Shown: piece by piece, positions 1 to 8,893 of the stretch | Position numbering within the stretch: the first letter of the stretch is position 1 | Layout of the letters: every line of letters begins with the position of its first letter | Assembly: GCF_004354045.1 (NCBI RefSeq) | Contig: NZ_SMRT01000003.1 | Coordinates: 248,001 to 312,000, forward strand | Direction of reading: 5' to 3' | DNA: 64,000 bases | DNA from: Paenibacillus piri | Lineage (GTDB): Bacteria; Bacillota; Bacilli; Paenibacillales; NBRC-103111 | Made by a program: the position numbers and the translations under genes | Notes under the pieces: generated by a model | Database searches by the model: none | What the model was told of the DNA's origin: nothing | What the model saw: only the letters and a program-made list of their open reading frames with translations

Positions 1-381
1 GATCATAAGATTGGAACTGAAATCGTAATAAATGCAGGCAGCGAACAACCGCCATAGTACCGGTGAAGCCGTGTCCGCTGCCCGGGCGTACCGTTGATTC
101 GATTACGACTTTATCGGGTTAAGACCCCCACCTCTAAGGTGGGCCTTGAATCAGGTGGGATAGAGTCCCCATCTGATTCCCCGATGTCCAGCAAAGCTGA
201 ACGAGTTCGCTCGGCCGCCGTCATCTTCCGATTTCATGTCAATCAGCCTTGAGTACAGCCCGAAAACGACTCTGAAAAATGATAATATTTGATGGAAAGT
301 CATAATATATGGTAATGTATTCGGTTTCAAAATGGCTTAATGTTAGACAGGTAAGATTCATTAGCCAAGGAGGAACGTCGA
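1..381. other. Non-coding leader region upstream of the first importer
   Basis: I see no convincing gene here. It holds the first copy of a 105-bp repeat (100-204) and an A+T-rich stretch from about 270 to 350 that probably contains the promoter of the importer operon starting at 382. I could not fix -35 and -10 boxes with confidence. The ribosome binding site AAGGAGG lies just before the ATG at 382. Confidence 0.6.
100..204 (+). repeat. 105-bp structured repeat, copy 1 (inverted relative to copy 2 at 56177-56281)
   Basis: This 105-bp segment matches the reverse complement of 56177-56281 at 101 of 105 positions, counted by eye. It can fold: CCCACCT (127-133) pairs perfectly with AGGTGGG (137-143), and AATCAG near 149-154 pairs with CTGATT near 173-178. 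A 14-nt core, CCCCCACCTCTAAG (125-138), also occurs in the right end of the IS200/IS605 remnant at 25623-25636. It may be a non-autonomous derivative of such an element or a structured intergenic repeat. No coding potential is apparent. Confidence 0.85.
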
Positions 382-1944
382 ATGAGCAAATGGATGAAAG
401 TGTCAACCGCTTTAACAATGACAGCCGGCTTGATCGCAGGCTGCTCCGGGGGCCAAGGCGACAAAGCCGCCACGGCGCCGCCCCCCGCCGGTGAAACGAA
501 GGGCGCTACAGCGCCTGCTGCGGGTGAAGCCAAGGGGATAGATTTAAGCGAGAAGATCAGCATTAATATGATGTCGATCGCCTATGAGGGCGGTGCTTGG
601 TCGGACAAGCATCCGGTTATCGACGAATTAAACAAAAAGCTCAATATCGACTTGAAAATTCAATGGGTACCGTCCGATAACTATTCGGAAAAATTGGGCG
701 TGATGGCGGCTTCCAACTCGTTTCCGGACGTATTCAGAATTAATAGCGCCGAATTTCTGAAATGGCGGGATAAGGGGGTTTTTCTCGATATAGCGCCTAT
801 GCTCGGCAAATATCCCAATCTCGTGAAAACGATGGACGCGGAAACGCTGGCTATCGGCAATCCCAAGGGCAAAACGTACGCTCTGCCCAACTGGACTCCG
901 GAATTCCGGGAAACGCTGCTCGTCCGCAAAGATTGGCTGGAGAAGCTGAACTTGAAGCCGCCAACGACGGTCGACGAATTATACGAAGTGGCCAAAGCTT
1001 TTACGAAAAACGATCCGGACGGCAACGGCAAGGATGATACGATCGGGTATTCCTTCGCGATCTCGAATAACAGAAGCTTCACCCGCGGAGCGGACCCGCT
1101 TCGTTTCGCTTTCGGATTGGCCAACGGTTGGAAGGAAGCGGATGGGAGGATCATCCCTTGGCAGTCTCAAACCAAAGAGCTGAAAGATTTCCTGGGCTTT
1201 ACGCGAAAAATGTATGCCGAAGGGCTGCTGGATAAAGATTTTGCCATCAATAAGGGGCAGGATCCCGATTTTAAATTCGAAGCCAATAAAGTCGGCTTTA
1301 CGGACGTTCCCGGAACGAATATTTACGATACGGGTTTACCGAACCTCCGGAAGGTCGTTCCGACCGCCGATGTGCTTCAATTGGCGCCGCCGAAGGGGCC
1401 CGCAGGCCTTCAAGGCAATACGACCTACGCGACCACCAATAAAGTAGTCATCAACGCCAAGCTCGACAAGAAGAAGCAGGAGCGCATTATGGCGCTGATG
1501 GATTATATGGTAACGGACGAAGGTCACAACCTTATTACATACGGAGTCGAAGGCATTCACTTCAAAAAAACCGGCGACAAGTATGAGGTGCTGCCCGCCT
1601 TCGAAACCGACCGTCCGATGCTGATCAACTTTTGGTTTTTCCACCGTTTTGACGCGCTGAATACGATCAGGCCGTGGGAAGACCAGGACAAGGCTAAAAA
1701 GGTGCAGGCTTTATTCGAAGAAAATAAAAAATATTTGGTCAAGGACAAAGGGGCAGGGCTGTTCTCGGAAACGTCTACGAAGTCCGGAGCAACTCTGGAT
1801 CAAAAGCTGATGGGCGAGATGGTCGCGATCATTATGGGACAAAAGCCGCTTGAAGCGATTGATGCGGCAGTTGAAGCATGGAAGAAAGATGGCGGAGACA
1901 AAATTATTGAAGAAATGAACGAGCAATATAAGCTGTCAAAATAA
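382..1944 (+). CDS. Sugar ABC transporter substrate-binding lipoprotein (family 1, LplA-like)
   Basis: This 520-residue protein begins with a lipoprotein signal peptide (positive start, hydrophobic segment, lipobox LIAGC, lipidated Cys21). A low-complexity Ala/Pro/Gly/Lys linker follows, then a periplasmic-binding fold typical of large Firmicute sugar-binding proteins. It should sit on the outer face of the membrane and deliver an oligosaccharide or related ligand to the two permeases encoded directly downstream. AAGGAGG ends about 10 bases before the ATG and supports this start. No ATPase gene is nearby; such importers usually share one housekeeping MsmX-type ATPase. The ligand cannot be read from sequence. 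Confidence 0.9.
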   Translation: MSKWMKVSTALTMTAGLIAGCSGGQGDKAATAPPPAGETKGATAPAAGEAKGIDLSEKISINMMSIAYEGGAWSDKHPVIDELNKKLNIDLKIQWVPSDNYSEKLGVMAASNSFPDVFRINSAEFLKWRDKGVFLDIAPMLGKYPNLVKTMDAETLAIGNPKGKTYALPNWTPEFRETLLVRKDWLEKLNLKPPTTVDELYEVAKAFTKNDPDGNGKDDTIGYSFAISNNRSFTRGADPLRFAFGLANGWKEADGRIIPWQSQTKELKDFLGFTRKMYAEGLLDKDFAINKGQDPDFKFEANKVGFTDVPGTNIYDTGLPNLRKVVPTADVLQLAPPKGPAGLQGNTTYATTNKVVINAKLDKKKQERIMALMDYMVTDEGHNLITYGVEGIHFKKTGDKYEVLPAFETDRPMLINFWFFHRFDALNTIRPWEDQDKAKKVQALFEENKKYLVKDKGAGLFSETSTKSGATLDQKLMGEMVAIIMGQKPLEAIDAAVEAWKKDGGDKIIEEMNEQYKLSK

Positions 1945-2034
1945 CGAAACCGGTTGTTTTACGTCCCATCGCACGCAGTTTTCCCTTCATGCAAGCCGAA
2001 CCCGACATTCGATATTGGGAAAGGACAATACTTT

Positions 2035-2994
2035 ATGAAAGCAATTAGTCTTAAAGGGAAAGAGGAAGGCATACATCCACTGTCGGAGAGCCAGAGGAAA
2101 ATTCGGTCTTGGAGGCGGGGAATTCCCCTGTACCTGATGATTTTACCGGGCTTGCTTTACTTTATCGTATTTAAATATGTGCCTATGGGCGGCGTCATTA
2201 TCGCTTTTCAGCAGTTCGACCCGTTTGACGGATTTCTGAAAAGCGATTGGGTAGGGCTGGACAATTTTCGCCGACTGTTTGGGGAGCAGGATTTTGTAAG
2301 ATTGCTGAACAACACGCTTTTGCTCAGCTGTATGAATTTGGTTTTGTTTTTCCCGGCGCCGATCGTGCTGGCTCTATTGCTCAATGAAGCGAGAATCGCC
2401 TGGTTCCGCAAATTGGTGCAGACCGTCGTGTATATTCCCCATTTTTTATCATGGGTCATCGTCGTCAGCCTCACGATCCTGCTGTTTTCCGTGCAGGAAG
2501 GCGGCGTCAACAAGCTGTTGGCGGATTGGGGGTTCGAACCGATCCCGTTGCTTACGGACAGCGGTTACTTCCGCTTCCTTTATGTTTCGCAAAGCATTTG
2601 GAAGGAAGCCGGCTGGAGCGCCGTCATCTTTTTCGCGGCGCTAGCCTCCATCGATCCGACCTTGTACGAGGCGGCTGTAATCGACGGCGCCAGCCGTTGG
2701 AGACAGATGTGGCATATTACGCTGCCGGGCTTGCGCACAACGATCATTATTTTATTCATTCTTAGGGTTGGCTACTTGATGGACACCAGCTTCGAGCATA
2801 TCCTTCTGATGCAAAACCCGACAAACCTGCAGCTATCCGACGTATTCGACACGTATGTATATCGGATCGGTATTTTGCAGGGCGATTTCAGCTATACGAC
2901 GACAGTAGGACTGTTCAAATCGGTGATCGGATTAAGCTTGATACTGATTGTGAACCGGATTGCGAAAAAATTCGGAGAGGAAGGGGTCTATTGA
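2035..2994 (+). CDS. Sugar ABC transporter permease (LplB/UgpA-like)
   Basis: This inner-membrane permease of about 319 residues has a cytosolic N-terminus and about six hydrophobic segments. The EAA loop that contacts the ATPase is visible near residues 212-225 (EAAVIDGASRW). I chose the ATG at 2035 because GGGAAAGG precedes it; an in-frame TTG at 1954 would add 27 residues that look like translated spacer. It lies 90 bp after the binding protein and the next permease starts 1 bp after its stop, so the three are one operon. It forms a heterodimeric channel with the next gene product. Confidence 0.9.
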   Translation: MKAISLKGKEEGIHPLSESQRKIRSWRRGIPLYLMILPGLLYFIVFKYVPMGGVIIAFQQFDPFDGFLKSDWVGLDNFRRLFGEQDFVRLLNNTLLLSCMNLVLFFPAPIVLALLLNEARIAWFRKLVQTVVYIPHFLSWVIVVSLTILLFSVQEGGVNKLLADWGFEPIPLLTDSGYFRFLYVSQSIWKEAGWSAVIFFAALASIDPTLYEAAVIDGASRWRQMWHITLPGLRTTIIILFILRVGYLMDTSFEHILLMQNPTNLQLSDVFDTYVYRIGILQGDFSYTTTVGLFKSVIGLSLILIVNRIAKKFGEEGVY

Positions 2995-2995
2995 G

Positions 2996-3865
2996 ATGAA
3001 GGCGCATGATTTCAGAGGCAGGGCTCCCGTCTACCAAACCGTTGTGAATACGCTGCTGGTTCTCGTCCTTGTCATCGTTCTGATTCCGTTCCTGTATGTG
3101 GTGCTTGCCTCATTTGCAACGAAGCAGGAAATTTTAACGCGGGGCTTTTTTCTGATACCGAGGACTTGGACGACGAATGCGTATGCCTATTTAATGGAAA
3201 ACAAAAACTTCCTCACTTCCTTTAAAAACTCGACCCTAATCGCGGTCGCCGGCACCACGATCAGCATGACACTTACGACCTTGATGGCATACGGTTTATC
3301 CAAAACATGGTTGAAGGGCCGTAAAATCATCAACTTTATGGTCTTGTTCACGATGCTGTTCAGCGGAGGCATTATCCCGCTTTACTTGCTTGTGAGAGGC
3401 TTGAGCCTGTTGGATTCGTACTGGTCCTTATTTCTGACGGGCGCAATCGCTCCGTTTAATTTGATCGTGATTCGCAGCTCGTTTCAAAATTTCCCGATGG
3501 AAATTGAGGAATCCGCCCGAATCGACGGCTGCTCCGAATTCGGCTTGTTATGGAAAATCGTGCTTCCGCTTTCCAAGCCGGTCTTGGCGACCTTCACCCT
3601 GTTTTATACGGTCGATTATTGGAACTCGTATTTCAACTCGATTTTGTACCTGACTTCGGCCGAAAAAATGCCGATTCAGGTGTTCCTTCGCCAAATGCTG
3701 ATTCAGCCGAGCGAAAATATGGGCCCGGCCGTCGAAGGTCTAGAATTCAGTCCGGCCGTCCGAATGGCCGCCGTCGTGTTCACCGCGATTCCGCTGCTCG
3801 TCGTGTATCCTTTTTTGCAAAAGTATTTCAATCAAGGCATGCTGCTCGGCTCGGTAAAGGGCTAG
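2996..3865 (+). CDS. Sugar ABC transporter permease (LplC/CarB-like)
   Basis: This is the second permease subunit, about 289 residues, with six predicted membrane spans. Its EAA loop lies near residue 170 (EESARIDGCSEF), and it ends in the characteristic GMLLGSVKG tail of this permease type. The ATG at 2996 follows AGAGGAAGGGG. An upstream in-frame start at 2960 overlaps the previous gene and lacks a binding site of its own. It pairs with the permease encoded directly upstream and receives substrate from the lipoprotein encoded at 382. Confidence 0.9.
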   Translation: MKAHDFRGRAPVYQTVVNTLLVLVLVIVLIPFLYVVLASFATKQEILTRGFFLIPRTWTTNAYAYLMENKNFLTSFKNSTLIAVAGTTISMTLTTLMAYGLSKTWLKGRKIINFMVLFTMLFSGGIIPLYLLVRGLSLLDSYWSLFLTGAIAPFNLIVIRSSFQNFPMEIEESARIDGCSEFGLLWKIVLPLSKPVLATFTLFYTVDYWNSYFNSILYLTSAEKMPIQVFLRQMLIQPSENMGPAVEGLEFSPAVRMAAVVFTAIPLLVVYPFLQKYFNQGMLLGSVKG

Positions 3866-3962
3866 CGGGTCACTCTCGAATGCAGCGATGAAAGGCGAAT
3901 AAGCGGGGCTATTTTGCATAACCTCATTTAGTATAAATCATTTAAAAGAGGAGTATGAGAAC

Positions 3963-4421
3963 ATGGAAAAAAATGTACTGGGAACTCATGTTATCGCGCA
4001 GATCGGCATTTTGGTTCGCGATATCGAAAAGACATGCGAGGCGTACGCCGAATTTTTCGGAGTGGAGAACCCGGGCTGGTCGTTTACCGCTCCCGTAGAA
4101 ATGGCCCGGACGGAATACAGAGGCGAACGTTCGGAGGCGAGAGCGAAGCTGGCGTTTTTCAAGATGGGCTCGCTGCAATTGGAGCTGATTGAGCCGGATG
4201 AACATCCGAGCACATGGCGCGAGTATTTGGACGAGCATGGCGAAGGTCCGCATCATATCGCGTTCAGAATCGAGGGCATGAAGGACAAGGTGATGACGCT
4301 TGAACTCAATCAAATGCCTCTGCTGCAAAAGGGCGAGTATACCGGCGGAAGATACGCCTATATCGATACTCTGGAATCATTAAAGGTCATTATTGAACTG
4401 CTGGAAAACGATAAGAAATAG
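3963..4421 (+). CDS. VOC-fold (glyoxalase/methylmalonyl-CoA epimerase-like) protein, first of a tandem pair
   Basis: This 152-residue protein has two beta-alpha-beta-beta-beta modules of the vicinal-oxygen-chelate fold. Putative metal ligands at the four usual positions are a Gln in AQIGILV, a Glu in LELIEP, a His in GPHHIAF and a Glu in VIIELLE, so metal binding is plausible. Family members isomerise, lyase or dioxygenate small oxo-compounds. It follows the importer by 97 bp with its own strong site (AGAGGAG) and is probably co-transcribed. Its reaction is unknown; processing of an imported keto-sugar derivative is only an inference. Confidence 0.75.
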   Translation: MEKNVLGTHVIAQIGILVRDIEKTCEAYAEFFGVENPGWSFTAPVEMARTEYRGERSEARAKLAFFKMGSLQLELIEPDEHPSTWREYLDEHGEGPHHIAFRIEGMKDKVMTLELNQMPLLQKGEYTGGRYAYIDTLESLKVIIELLENDKK

Positions 4422-4457
4422 TTATGATCCGATACGTACCAGGAAGGAGTGCAGTAT

Positions 4458-4967
4458 ATGGAGTCCATAGAAAACAACAATTTGATGAAAATCGGCATTG
4501 TCGTAGACAATATCGAAGAGGCGGCAAAGCATTACGCCGAATTGTTCGGGCTGGAGCTGCCGGCCATTCGTGTGCCGGATTTGAACCGCGTTCCCGAGCA
4601 TACGGAGAGCGGATATACATGGTACCGCGGCACCTTCATCCCGGGCCGTGTTAAACTGGCCAATCTGCAGATGGGGCCTGTGACCGTGGAATTGCTGGAG
4701 CCGTATGACGAACCGGGACCGTGGAACGAGTTCAAGCAGCAGTATGGGCAAGGCGTCCATTTTATTACGTTTACCGTTCCCGGCTTTGAGCGGCATATCG
4801 ATTTCGTGGAAGGCAAAGGATTTCCACTGGCTCATAAGGGCGAATACGGAAAAGGGAGATACAGCTATTTTGATACGATTGCGAAGCTGGGAGTGACGCT
4901 CGGCCTTCAGGAGATCGGCGAACCCAAGGATAAACCCGTGATGCCGAAGGCGGTGGAGCAGGCATGA
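4458..4967 (+). CDS. VOC-fold protein, second of the tandem pair, with altered metal site
   Basis: This protein of about 169 residues is a diverged paralogue of its upstream neighbour. They share the KGEY-x-x-GRY-x-Y-x-DT segment near the C-terminus and the same module order. The four metal positions differ: Lys in MKIGIVV, Glu in VELLEP, His in GVHFITF and Gly in LGVTLGL. At least two usual ligands are therefore missing, and catalysis may be lost or changed, leaving a binding or partner role. The ATG at 4458 sits 8 bases after AAGGAG and is preferred over the GTG at 4449. Its end overlaps the next gene by 4 bases. Confidence 0.7.
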   Translation: MESIENNNLMKIGIVVDNIEEAAKHYAELFGLELPAIRVPDLNRVPEHTESGYTWYRGTFIPGRVKLANLQMGPVTVELLEPYDEPGPWNEFKQQYGQGVHFITFTVPGFERHIDFVEGKGFPLAHKGEYGKGRYSYFDTIAKLGVTLGLQEIGEPKDKPVMPKAVEQA

Positions 4968-5662
4968 ACATCATCGTTACAGGCGCGAATCGCGGTCTTG
5001 GTTATGAAATAACATCCGCTGCTGCGCAAAGAGGTCATACTGTCGTGGCGGGAATACGTTCCGACAGACCCGATGGGAAGCTGAGGGATTTGCTCGAACG
5101 GTTCCCTGCACGGATCGTTGCCGAGGAGCTGGATGTATGCCGCGAAGAGACGGTCGCCCGTTTGGCGAAGAAGCTGGAGGCGGAAGGGAAAGCAGTGGAT
5201 GCCATTATCAACAATGCCGGCATTCTGCTGAGCCGAGGGGCGACGATCGAGACGCTGCCGATGGAGGACGTAGCCCGAAGCTTCGAAATTAATCTGTACG
5301 GACCGATGCGGGTTATTAAGCATCTGCTGCCGTTGATGCCGGAGGGGAGTCCTCGTGCCATCATTAATATATCGTCGGAAGCAGGAAGCTTGACGAATGC
5401 GTATGGCGGAGATTATCCTTACGCCATCTCAAAAACGGCGGTCAACATGTTCTCCAAGCAGCTCAAAAAATATGTCAAGGGCAGAGGCATCCGGGTCTAT
5501 GCGGTTCATCCCGGGTGGATCAAGACGGATATGGGCGGGGAGAAGGCGCCCGGCGATCCGGCCGAAAGCGCGCATGGAATCATCGATATTATCGAGATGA
5601 AAAAGGACGTCGACCCGGAGTCATTTTTCATCAATTTCAAAGGCGAACCGATGCCAATCTGA
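4964..5662 (+). CDS. Short-chain dehydrogenase/reductase (SDR)
   Basis: This 232-residue Rossmann-fold oxidoreductase shows the cofactor motif TGANRGLG near the N-terminus, NNAG in the middle, and the catalytic Ser plus YxxxK (YAISK) around residues 135-155. It likely oxidises or reduces a hydroxyl or keto group on a sugar-derived intermediate with NAD(P). The ATG overlaps the upstream VOC gene by 4 bases (ATGA), which implies translational coupling. The C-terminus is short for the family but intact. Substrate unknown. Confidence 0.85.
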   Translation: MNIIVTGANRGLGYEITSAAAQRGHTVVAGIRSDRPDGKLRDLLERFPARIVAEELDVCREETVARLAKKLEAEGKAVDAIINNAGILLSRGATIETLPMEDVARSFEINLYGPMRVIKHLLPLMPEGSPRAIINISSEAGSLTNAYGGDYPYAISKTAVNMFSKQLKKYVKGRGIRVYAVHPGWIKTDMGGEKAPGDPAESAHGIIDIIEMKKDVDPESFFINFKGEPMPI

Positions 5663-5733
5663 CAGTCCGGCGAATATATCGCTGCGCGGGATCATAGCTC
5701 CGCTGCAGCCGTGGGATAGGGAGGAACCAACGA

Positions 5734-6381
5734 ATGAAAACCATCTATGCGATTGTCGGAGATTTCTATCATGCCGAGACGGTCATTCAATCGTCTTTAA
5801 GCTTGGCACTCCAGCCGCTTACGGAAGGCGGCTCATATCGGCTAGCGTACATATCGGCAGACGATTTGGTTGGACGGCTGGACGATAAGCCTGCGGCCGT
5901 AATCCTGTTTAAGGAAGACAGAGTAAACCCCGGGGACGAGACGGTCCGGCATTGGTTAACCGAAGACATATCGACAGCTCTGACCCGCTACGTAGAAGAG
6001 GGGGGCGGATTCGTTGCCTGGCACTCGGGACTGGCATCTTACCCGTCTGATTCGGCTTTTGTCCGAATGCTGAGAGGCCATTTCGAATACCATCCGTCCA
6101 AGCATCAAATGGTCAGCTATACAGGAGTACTCCCTGCGGATCGTTCCCGGGAAACGGCTTTCGACATTTTGGATGAGCATTATTTCGTCATTTGCGATGA
6201 ACCGAATACAACCGTTTTTCTGCATTCGGATTCCATTGACGGACATTCCATTGCCGGTTGGACGCATTCCTTCGGGCAAGGCAAGGTGTGCTGTGTTACG
6301 CCTGCGCATAACAAGGAAGGTCTGCTTCATGAAGGGATGCTCGAGCTGCTGCGGAGCGCGGTGCTGAGCTGCTGCCGGTAA
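5734..6381 (+). CDS. ThuA-like trehalose-utilisation domain protein
   Basis: This 215-residue protein has the class I amidotransferase-like fold of the ThuA family, with GGGFVAWHSG near residues 90-99 and a histidine-rich middle part (HFEYHPSKHQ). ThuA relatives act with Gfo/Idh/MocA dehydrogenases in 3-keto-disaccharide catabolism. A GGGAGG site precedes the ATG. Its position behind an importer, two VOC proteins and an SDR fits a sugar pathway with oxidised intermediates. The exact reaction is not established. Confidence 0.7.
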   Translation: MKTIYAIVGDFYHAETVIQSSLSLALQPLTEGGSYRLAYISADDLVGRLDDKPAAVILFKEDRVNPGDETVRHWLTEDISTALTRYVEEGGGFVAWHSGLASYPSDSAFVRMLRGHFEYHPSKHQMVSYTGVLPADRSRETAFDILDEHYFVICDEPNTTVFLHSDSIDGHSIAGWTHSFGQGKVCCVTPAHNKEGLLHEGMLELLRSAVLSCCR

Positions 6382-6540
6382 ACGTGTACGCGATCCGGAG
6401 CCTCATACCCGACCCGGCCAGGCGAACGCCGGGAGCATTAGACAATTGGACATGGGGACTATCAGGAGCTATAAACCGGTCAAGCAGCGGCTGTTGAGGA
6501 TCACCGGTACAGCGCCGGTCAGCATGCCCGGTTATACCAC

Positions 6541-6574
6541 AGCCGTCCTTCTTCCTTACGGGAAAGGGACGGCT
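6541..6574 (+). terminator. Hairpin between the ThuA-like gene and the dehydrogenase gene
   Basis: AGCCGTCC (6541-6548) pairs perfectly with GGACGGCT (6567-6574), an 8-bp stem with an 18-nt loop. There is no T-run after it, so it may be a weak or factor-assisted terminator or an mRNA-processing hairpin, not a full intrinsic terminator. Confidence 0.35.
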
Positions 6575-6632
6575 TGTCCGGCTTGCAGCCAGCATATATA
6601 ATGGAAACAAATTGGGAGGAGGCTGGACGAGA

Positions 6633-7586
6633 ATGAAAGCGGTATTGTGTTACGCCGGAGATTTTAATTTGGAAGAAAGCCATGTGGAACGGCTGAGACG
6701 GCAGCTGCCGGAAGTGACATTTGTATGTAAGCCGAGACCGGAGCTTGCGCCGGACGATTTGCAGGACGCCGCCGTTTTTATCGGATGGCCTACCGATGAG
6801 GAGCTTGCAGCGATGCCTTCGCTCCGTTGGGTTCAACTGCCGAGCGCGGGAGCGGACAGTATCGTCAATCGGCAGCTGCTGAGGGACGATGTCATCGTCA
6901 CCAACTCCAGCGGCGTGTTCGGCGTTCCCGGTGCGGAACATGCCTTGGCGCTAATGCTGGCGTTTACGAGGCAGCTTCACGTCCATTTCCGCCAGCAGTC
7001 GGAACGCATCTGGAAACGCAATCCATACTGTCTGGAAATTCAGGATTCGACCGTAACCGTCATCGGTCTGGGCGATATCGGCACTGAGGTGGCCCGCAAG
7101 GCCAAGGGTTTGGGCGCGTATGTGATTGGCGTAAAACGCAGCGCAACCGATTGTCCCGCTTTTGTAGACGAGCTGTGCCTGACCGCCGATTTGGACAGCG
7201 CCTTGGCGAAGTCGGACTTTATCGTATCGGCATTGCCGTTAACGGAGGAAACGAAAGGGCTGATCAGCGCCGAGCGAATCGGGAAAATGAAGAAAGGCGC
7301 GGTATTCGTCAATGTGGGCAGAGGACCTACCGTAGACGAAACAGCATTGATCGACGCGCTGCAGAACGGCCGGTTGGAAGGCGCAGGGCTGGATGTGACG
7401 GAGATCGAGCCGCTCCCCGAGACGAGCCCCTTATGGACCATGCCCAATGTGCTGATTACGTCGCATGCGGTCGGCGTAACGCCGAAGAAGGCACAGCGCA
7501 GAACGGAGCTGTATTTGGAAAATTTCGCGAGGTTTTTGCGGGGGGAGCCGCTGGTGAATACGGTTATACGTACGAGAGGCTACTAG
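6633..7586 (+). CDS. D-2-hydroxyacid dehydrogenase (NAD-dependent)
   Basis: This 317-residue protein has the two-domain layout of the D-isomer 2-hydroxyacid dehydrogenases. The nucleotide motif GLGDIG is near residue 145, the catalytic Arg lies in NVGRGPTVDE, a Glu follows in EIEPLPE, and the catalytic His is in LITSHAVG. It would interconvert a 2-keto acid and a D-2-hydroxy acid. The ATG at 6633 lies about 11 bases after AGGAGG; an upstream GTG at 6612 would overlap that site. It is separated from the ThuA-like gene by 251 bp with a hairpin, so it may be transcribed separately. Confidence 0.88.
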   Translation: MKAVLCYAGDFNLEESHVERLRRQLPEVTFVCKPRPELAPDDLQDAAVFIGWPTDEELAAMPSLRWVQLPSAGADSIVNRQLLRDDVIVTNSSGVFGVPGAEHALALMLAFTRQLHVHFRQQSERIWKRNPYCLEIQDSTVTVIGLGDIGTEVARKAKGLGAYVIGVKRSATDCPAFVDELCLTADLDSALAKSDFIVSALPLTEETKGLISAERIGKMKKGAVFVNVGRGPTVDETALIDALQNGRLEGAGLDVTEIEPLPETSPLWTMPNVLITSHAVGVTPKKAQRRTELYLENFARFLRGEPLVNTVIRTRGY

Positions 7587-7902
7587 TATAACATTCCGAT
7601 AGCAGCGTAAGGAGAACGTAAGAATGGTGCCACCCGGACGCCTTTCCAACGGCGTAATACCGTAACGGACCCCACAGCACTTATTTGCAGCCAAACGTTA
7701 GTTTTTCAAGTGTAATGGACAGAGGTGACGCTATGATGTGGCGAATGGTTCAAATGAACGAATGGCGCGACATATAGCGTTTTTCCTGTCCGTTAAATCG
7801 TCGATAGGAAGAAATCGGATCAAATAAATGAAATAATGAGAAATCGTAAGTAAATAGAAGGAACATAGAGATAATATGGAAATATTTGCATCAAACGATA
7901 AT

Positions 7903-7923
7903 TGATAAAGATTCTCATTATCA
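7903..7923 (+). promoter_or_regulatory. Fur-box-like palindrome overlapping a promoter
   Basis: GATAAAGATTCTCATTATC matches 16 of 19 positions of the classical Fur consensus GATAATGATAATCATTATC, and the arms TGATAA and TTATCA are perfect inverted repeats. A good -10 (TATAAT, 7935-7940) lies downstream with a weak -35 (TTCTCA, 7912-7917) inside the box, spacing 17. Iron-dependent repression of the downstream genes is inferred. Confidence 0.65.
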
Positions 7924-8025
7924 TATAGGTCGGATATAATATCACTGCAAGGAGCGATTGACGCAACTCCGACAGCGGATTGTCGCGACCGAATCGATCG
8001 AATACGCTGCCCGAATCGTTTTGGG

Positions 8026-8070
8026 CCGGTGAGATGAAGTGACTGTCGACGTGATCGACGGCCATTTTTT
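8026..8070 (+). terminator. Candidate leader terminator or attenuator
   Basis: GTCGA and TCGAC form a small hairpin (about 8045-8059). An outer GGCCG...CGGCC pairing is also possible, and seven T residues follow at 8065-8070 and beyond. Transcription starting near 7947 could therefore end here as a short RNA of about 120 nt, or be attenuated before the methyltransferase gene. The stem is short, so this is tentative. Confidence 0.35.
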
Positions 8071-8082
8071 TGAGAAATAATT

Positions 8083-8101
8083 GATAATAATAATCATTCT
8101 C
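8083..8101 (+). promoter_or_regulatory. Second Fur-box-like site before the methyltransferase gene
   Basis: GATAATAATAATCATTCTC matches 17 of 19 positions of the Fur consensus. It lies only about 18 bp before the ATG at 8120 and just upstream of the ribosome binding site, so a bound repressor could block elongation or a second promoter. Confidence 0.6.
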
Positions 8102-8119
8102 TAAAAGGAGAGAGGAAGC

Positions 8120-8794
8120 ATGCATCCATCCGAATTGAACGAAACCGAAGTCAAACAATTGGTGAAGCAGCACTGGAACGGCCGCGCTGCCGATTTCGAC
8201 CAGGGGCCGAGCCACGGCCTGCTGAATGAGGAGCAGCATCAGGCTTGGGTTGCTGTGCTGAGCCGTCTTGCCGGCAGCGAGCCTTTAAAGGTGCTCGATC
8301 TGGGCTGCGGCACAGGCTTTCTTTCCCTGCTCCTGGCCAAGCTGGGACATGAAGTGACCGGCATCGACTTTGCCGAGGAAATGCTGCAGTTGGCCAAGGC
8401 CAAGGCGGAGAGCGCCGGCCTGCCGATCGATTTCCGCACAGGCGATGCGGAACGCCCCGGTCTGCCCGGCGGTGCCTACGATCTGATCGTGGCGCGCCAT
8501 CTGATCTGGACGCTGCCGAATCCGGCTGATGCCGTCGACGAATGGATGCGACTGCTGAAGCCCCAGGGGCGCATAGCTTTGGTCGAAGGGCAGTGGGAGA
8601 ATCAGGAGGTAAAGACCGAATACGCGACGATTCGCAGCCGTCTGCCGTTCTATGGCGGTCAGCCGAGCGAGCAGCTTGCTGCGTTTTTCCGATCGAAAGG
8701 CTTGAACGAAGTTACGGTACAACCGTTGATGGAAGCGGCGTTGTGGGGCGGTATGCCCGAGCATCCGCGCTATCTTGTCATAGGACGACGTTAA
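8120..8794 (+). CDS. Class I SAM-dependent methyltransferase
   Basis: This 224-residue protein has motif I VLDLGCGTGF at residues 58-67, an acidic residue ending the next strand (VTGIDFAEEML), and the UbiE-type continuation FDLIVARHLIWTLPNP. It transfers a methyl group from S-adenosylmethionine to an unknown small molecule. Being first behind two Fur-like sites and 99 bp ahead of a metal/peptide importer operon suggests a role with an imported metal chelate or metallophore, which is inference. No nicotianamine-synthase-like or opine dehydrogenase gene is in the window. Confidence 0.85.
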   Translation: MHPSELNETEVKQLVKQHWNGRAADFDQGPSHGLLNEEQHQAWVAVLSRLAGSEPLKVLDLGCGTGFLSLLLAKLGHEVTGIDFAEEMLQLAKAKAESAGLPIDFRTGDAERPGLPGGAYDLIVARHLIWTLPNPADAVDEWMRLLKPQGRIALVEGQWENQEVKTEYATIRSRLPFYGGQPSEQLAAFFRSKGLNEVTVQPLMEAALWGGMPEHPRYLVIGRR

Positions 8795-8893
8795 TACATA
8801 ATGCGTCATTGCAATTTGCCGTCAGGATGAAGTTCCCGGCGGACAAATGCCCGGATCGTTAGTCAGTCAACCATATAGGGGGAGTCACGAATC

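Larger units (their letters stand above)
7587..8119. other. Long intergenic region with two Fur-box-like sites
   Basis: There is no convincing gene in these 533 bp. The first half shows nothing I can name. From 7903 on it holds a Fur-like palindrome over a promoter, a leader with small hairpins and a T7 tract, a second Fur-like site and the AAAGGAGAGAGG ribosome binding site of the methyltransferase gene at 8120. These parts are listed separately. Confidence 0.6.
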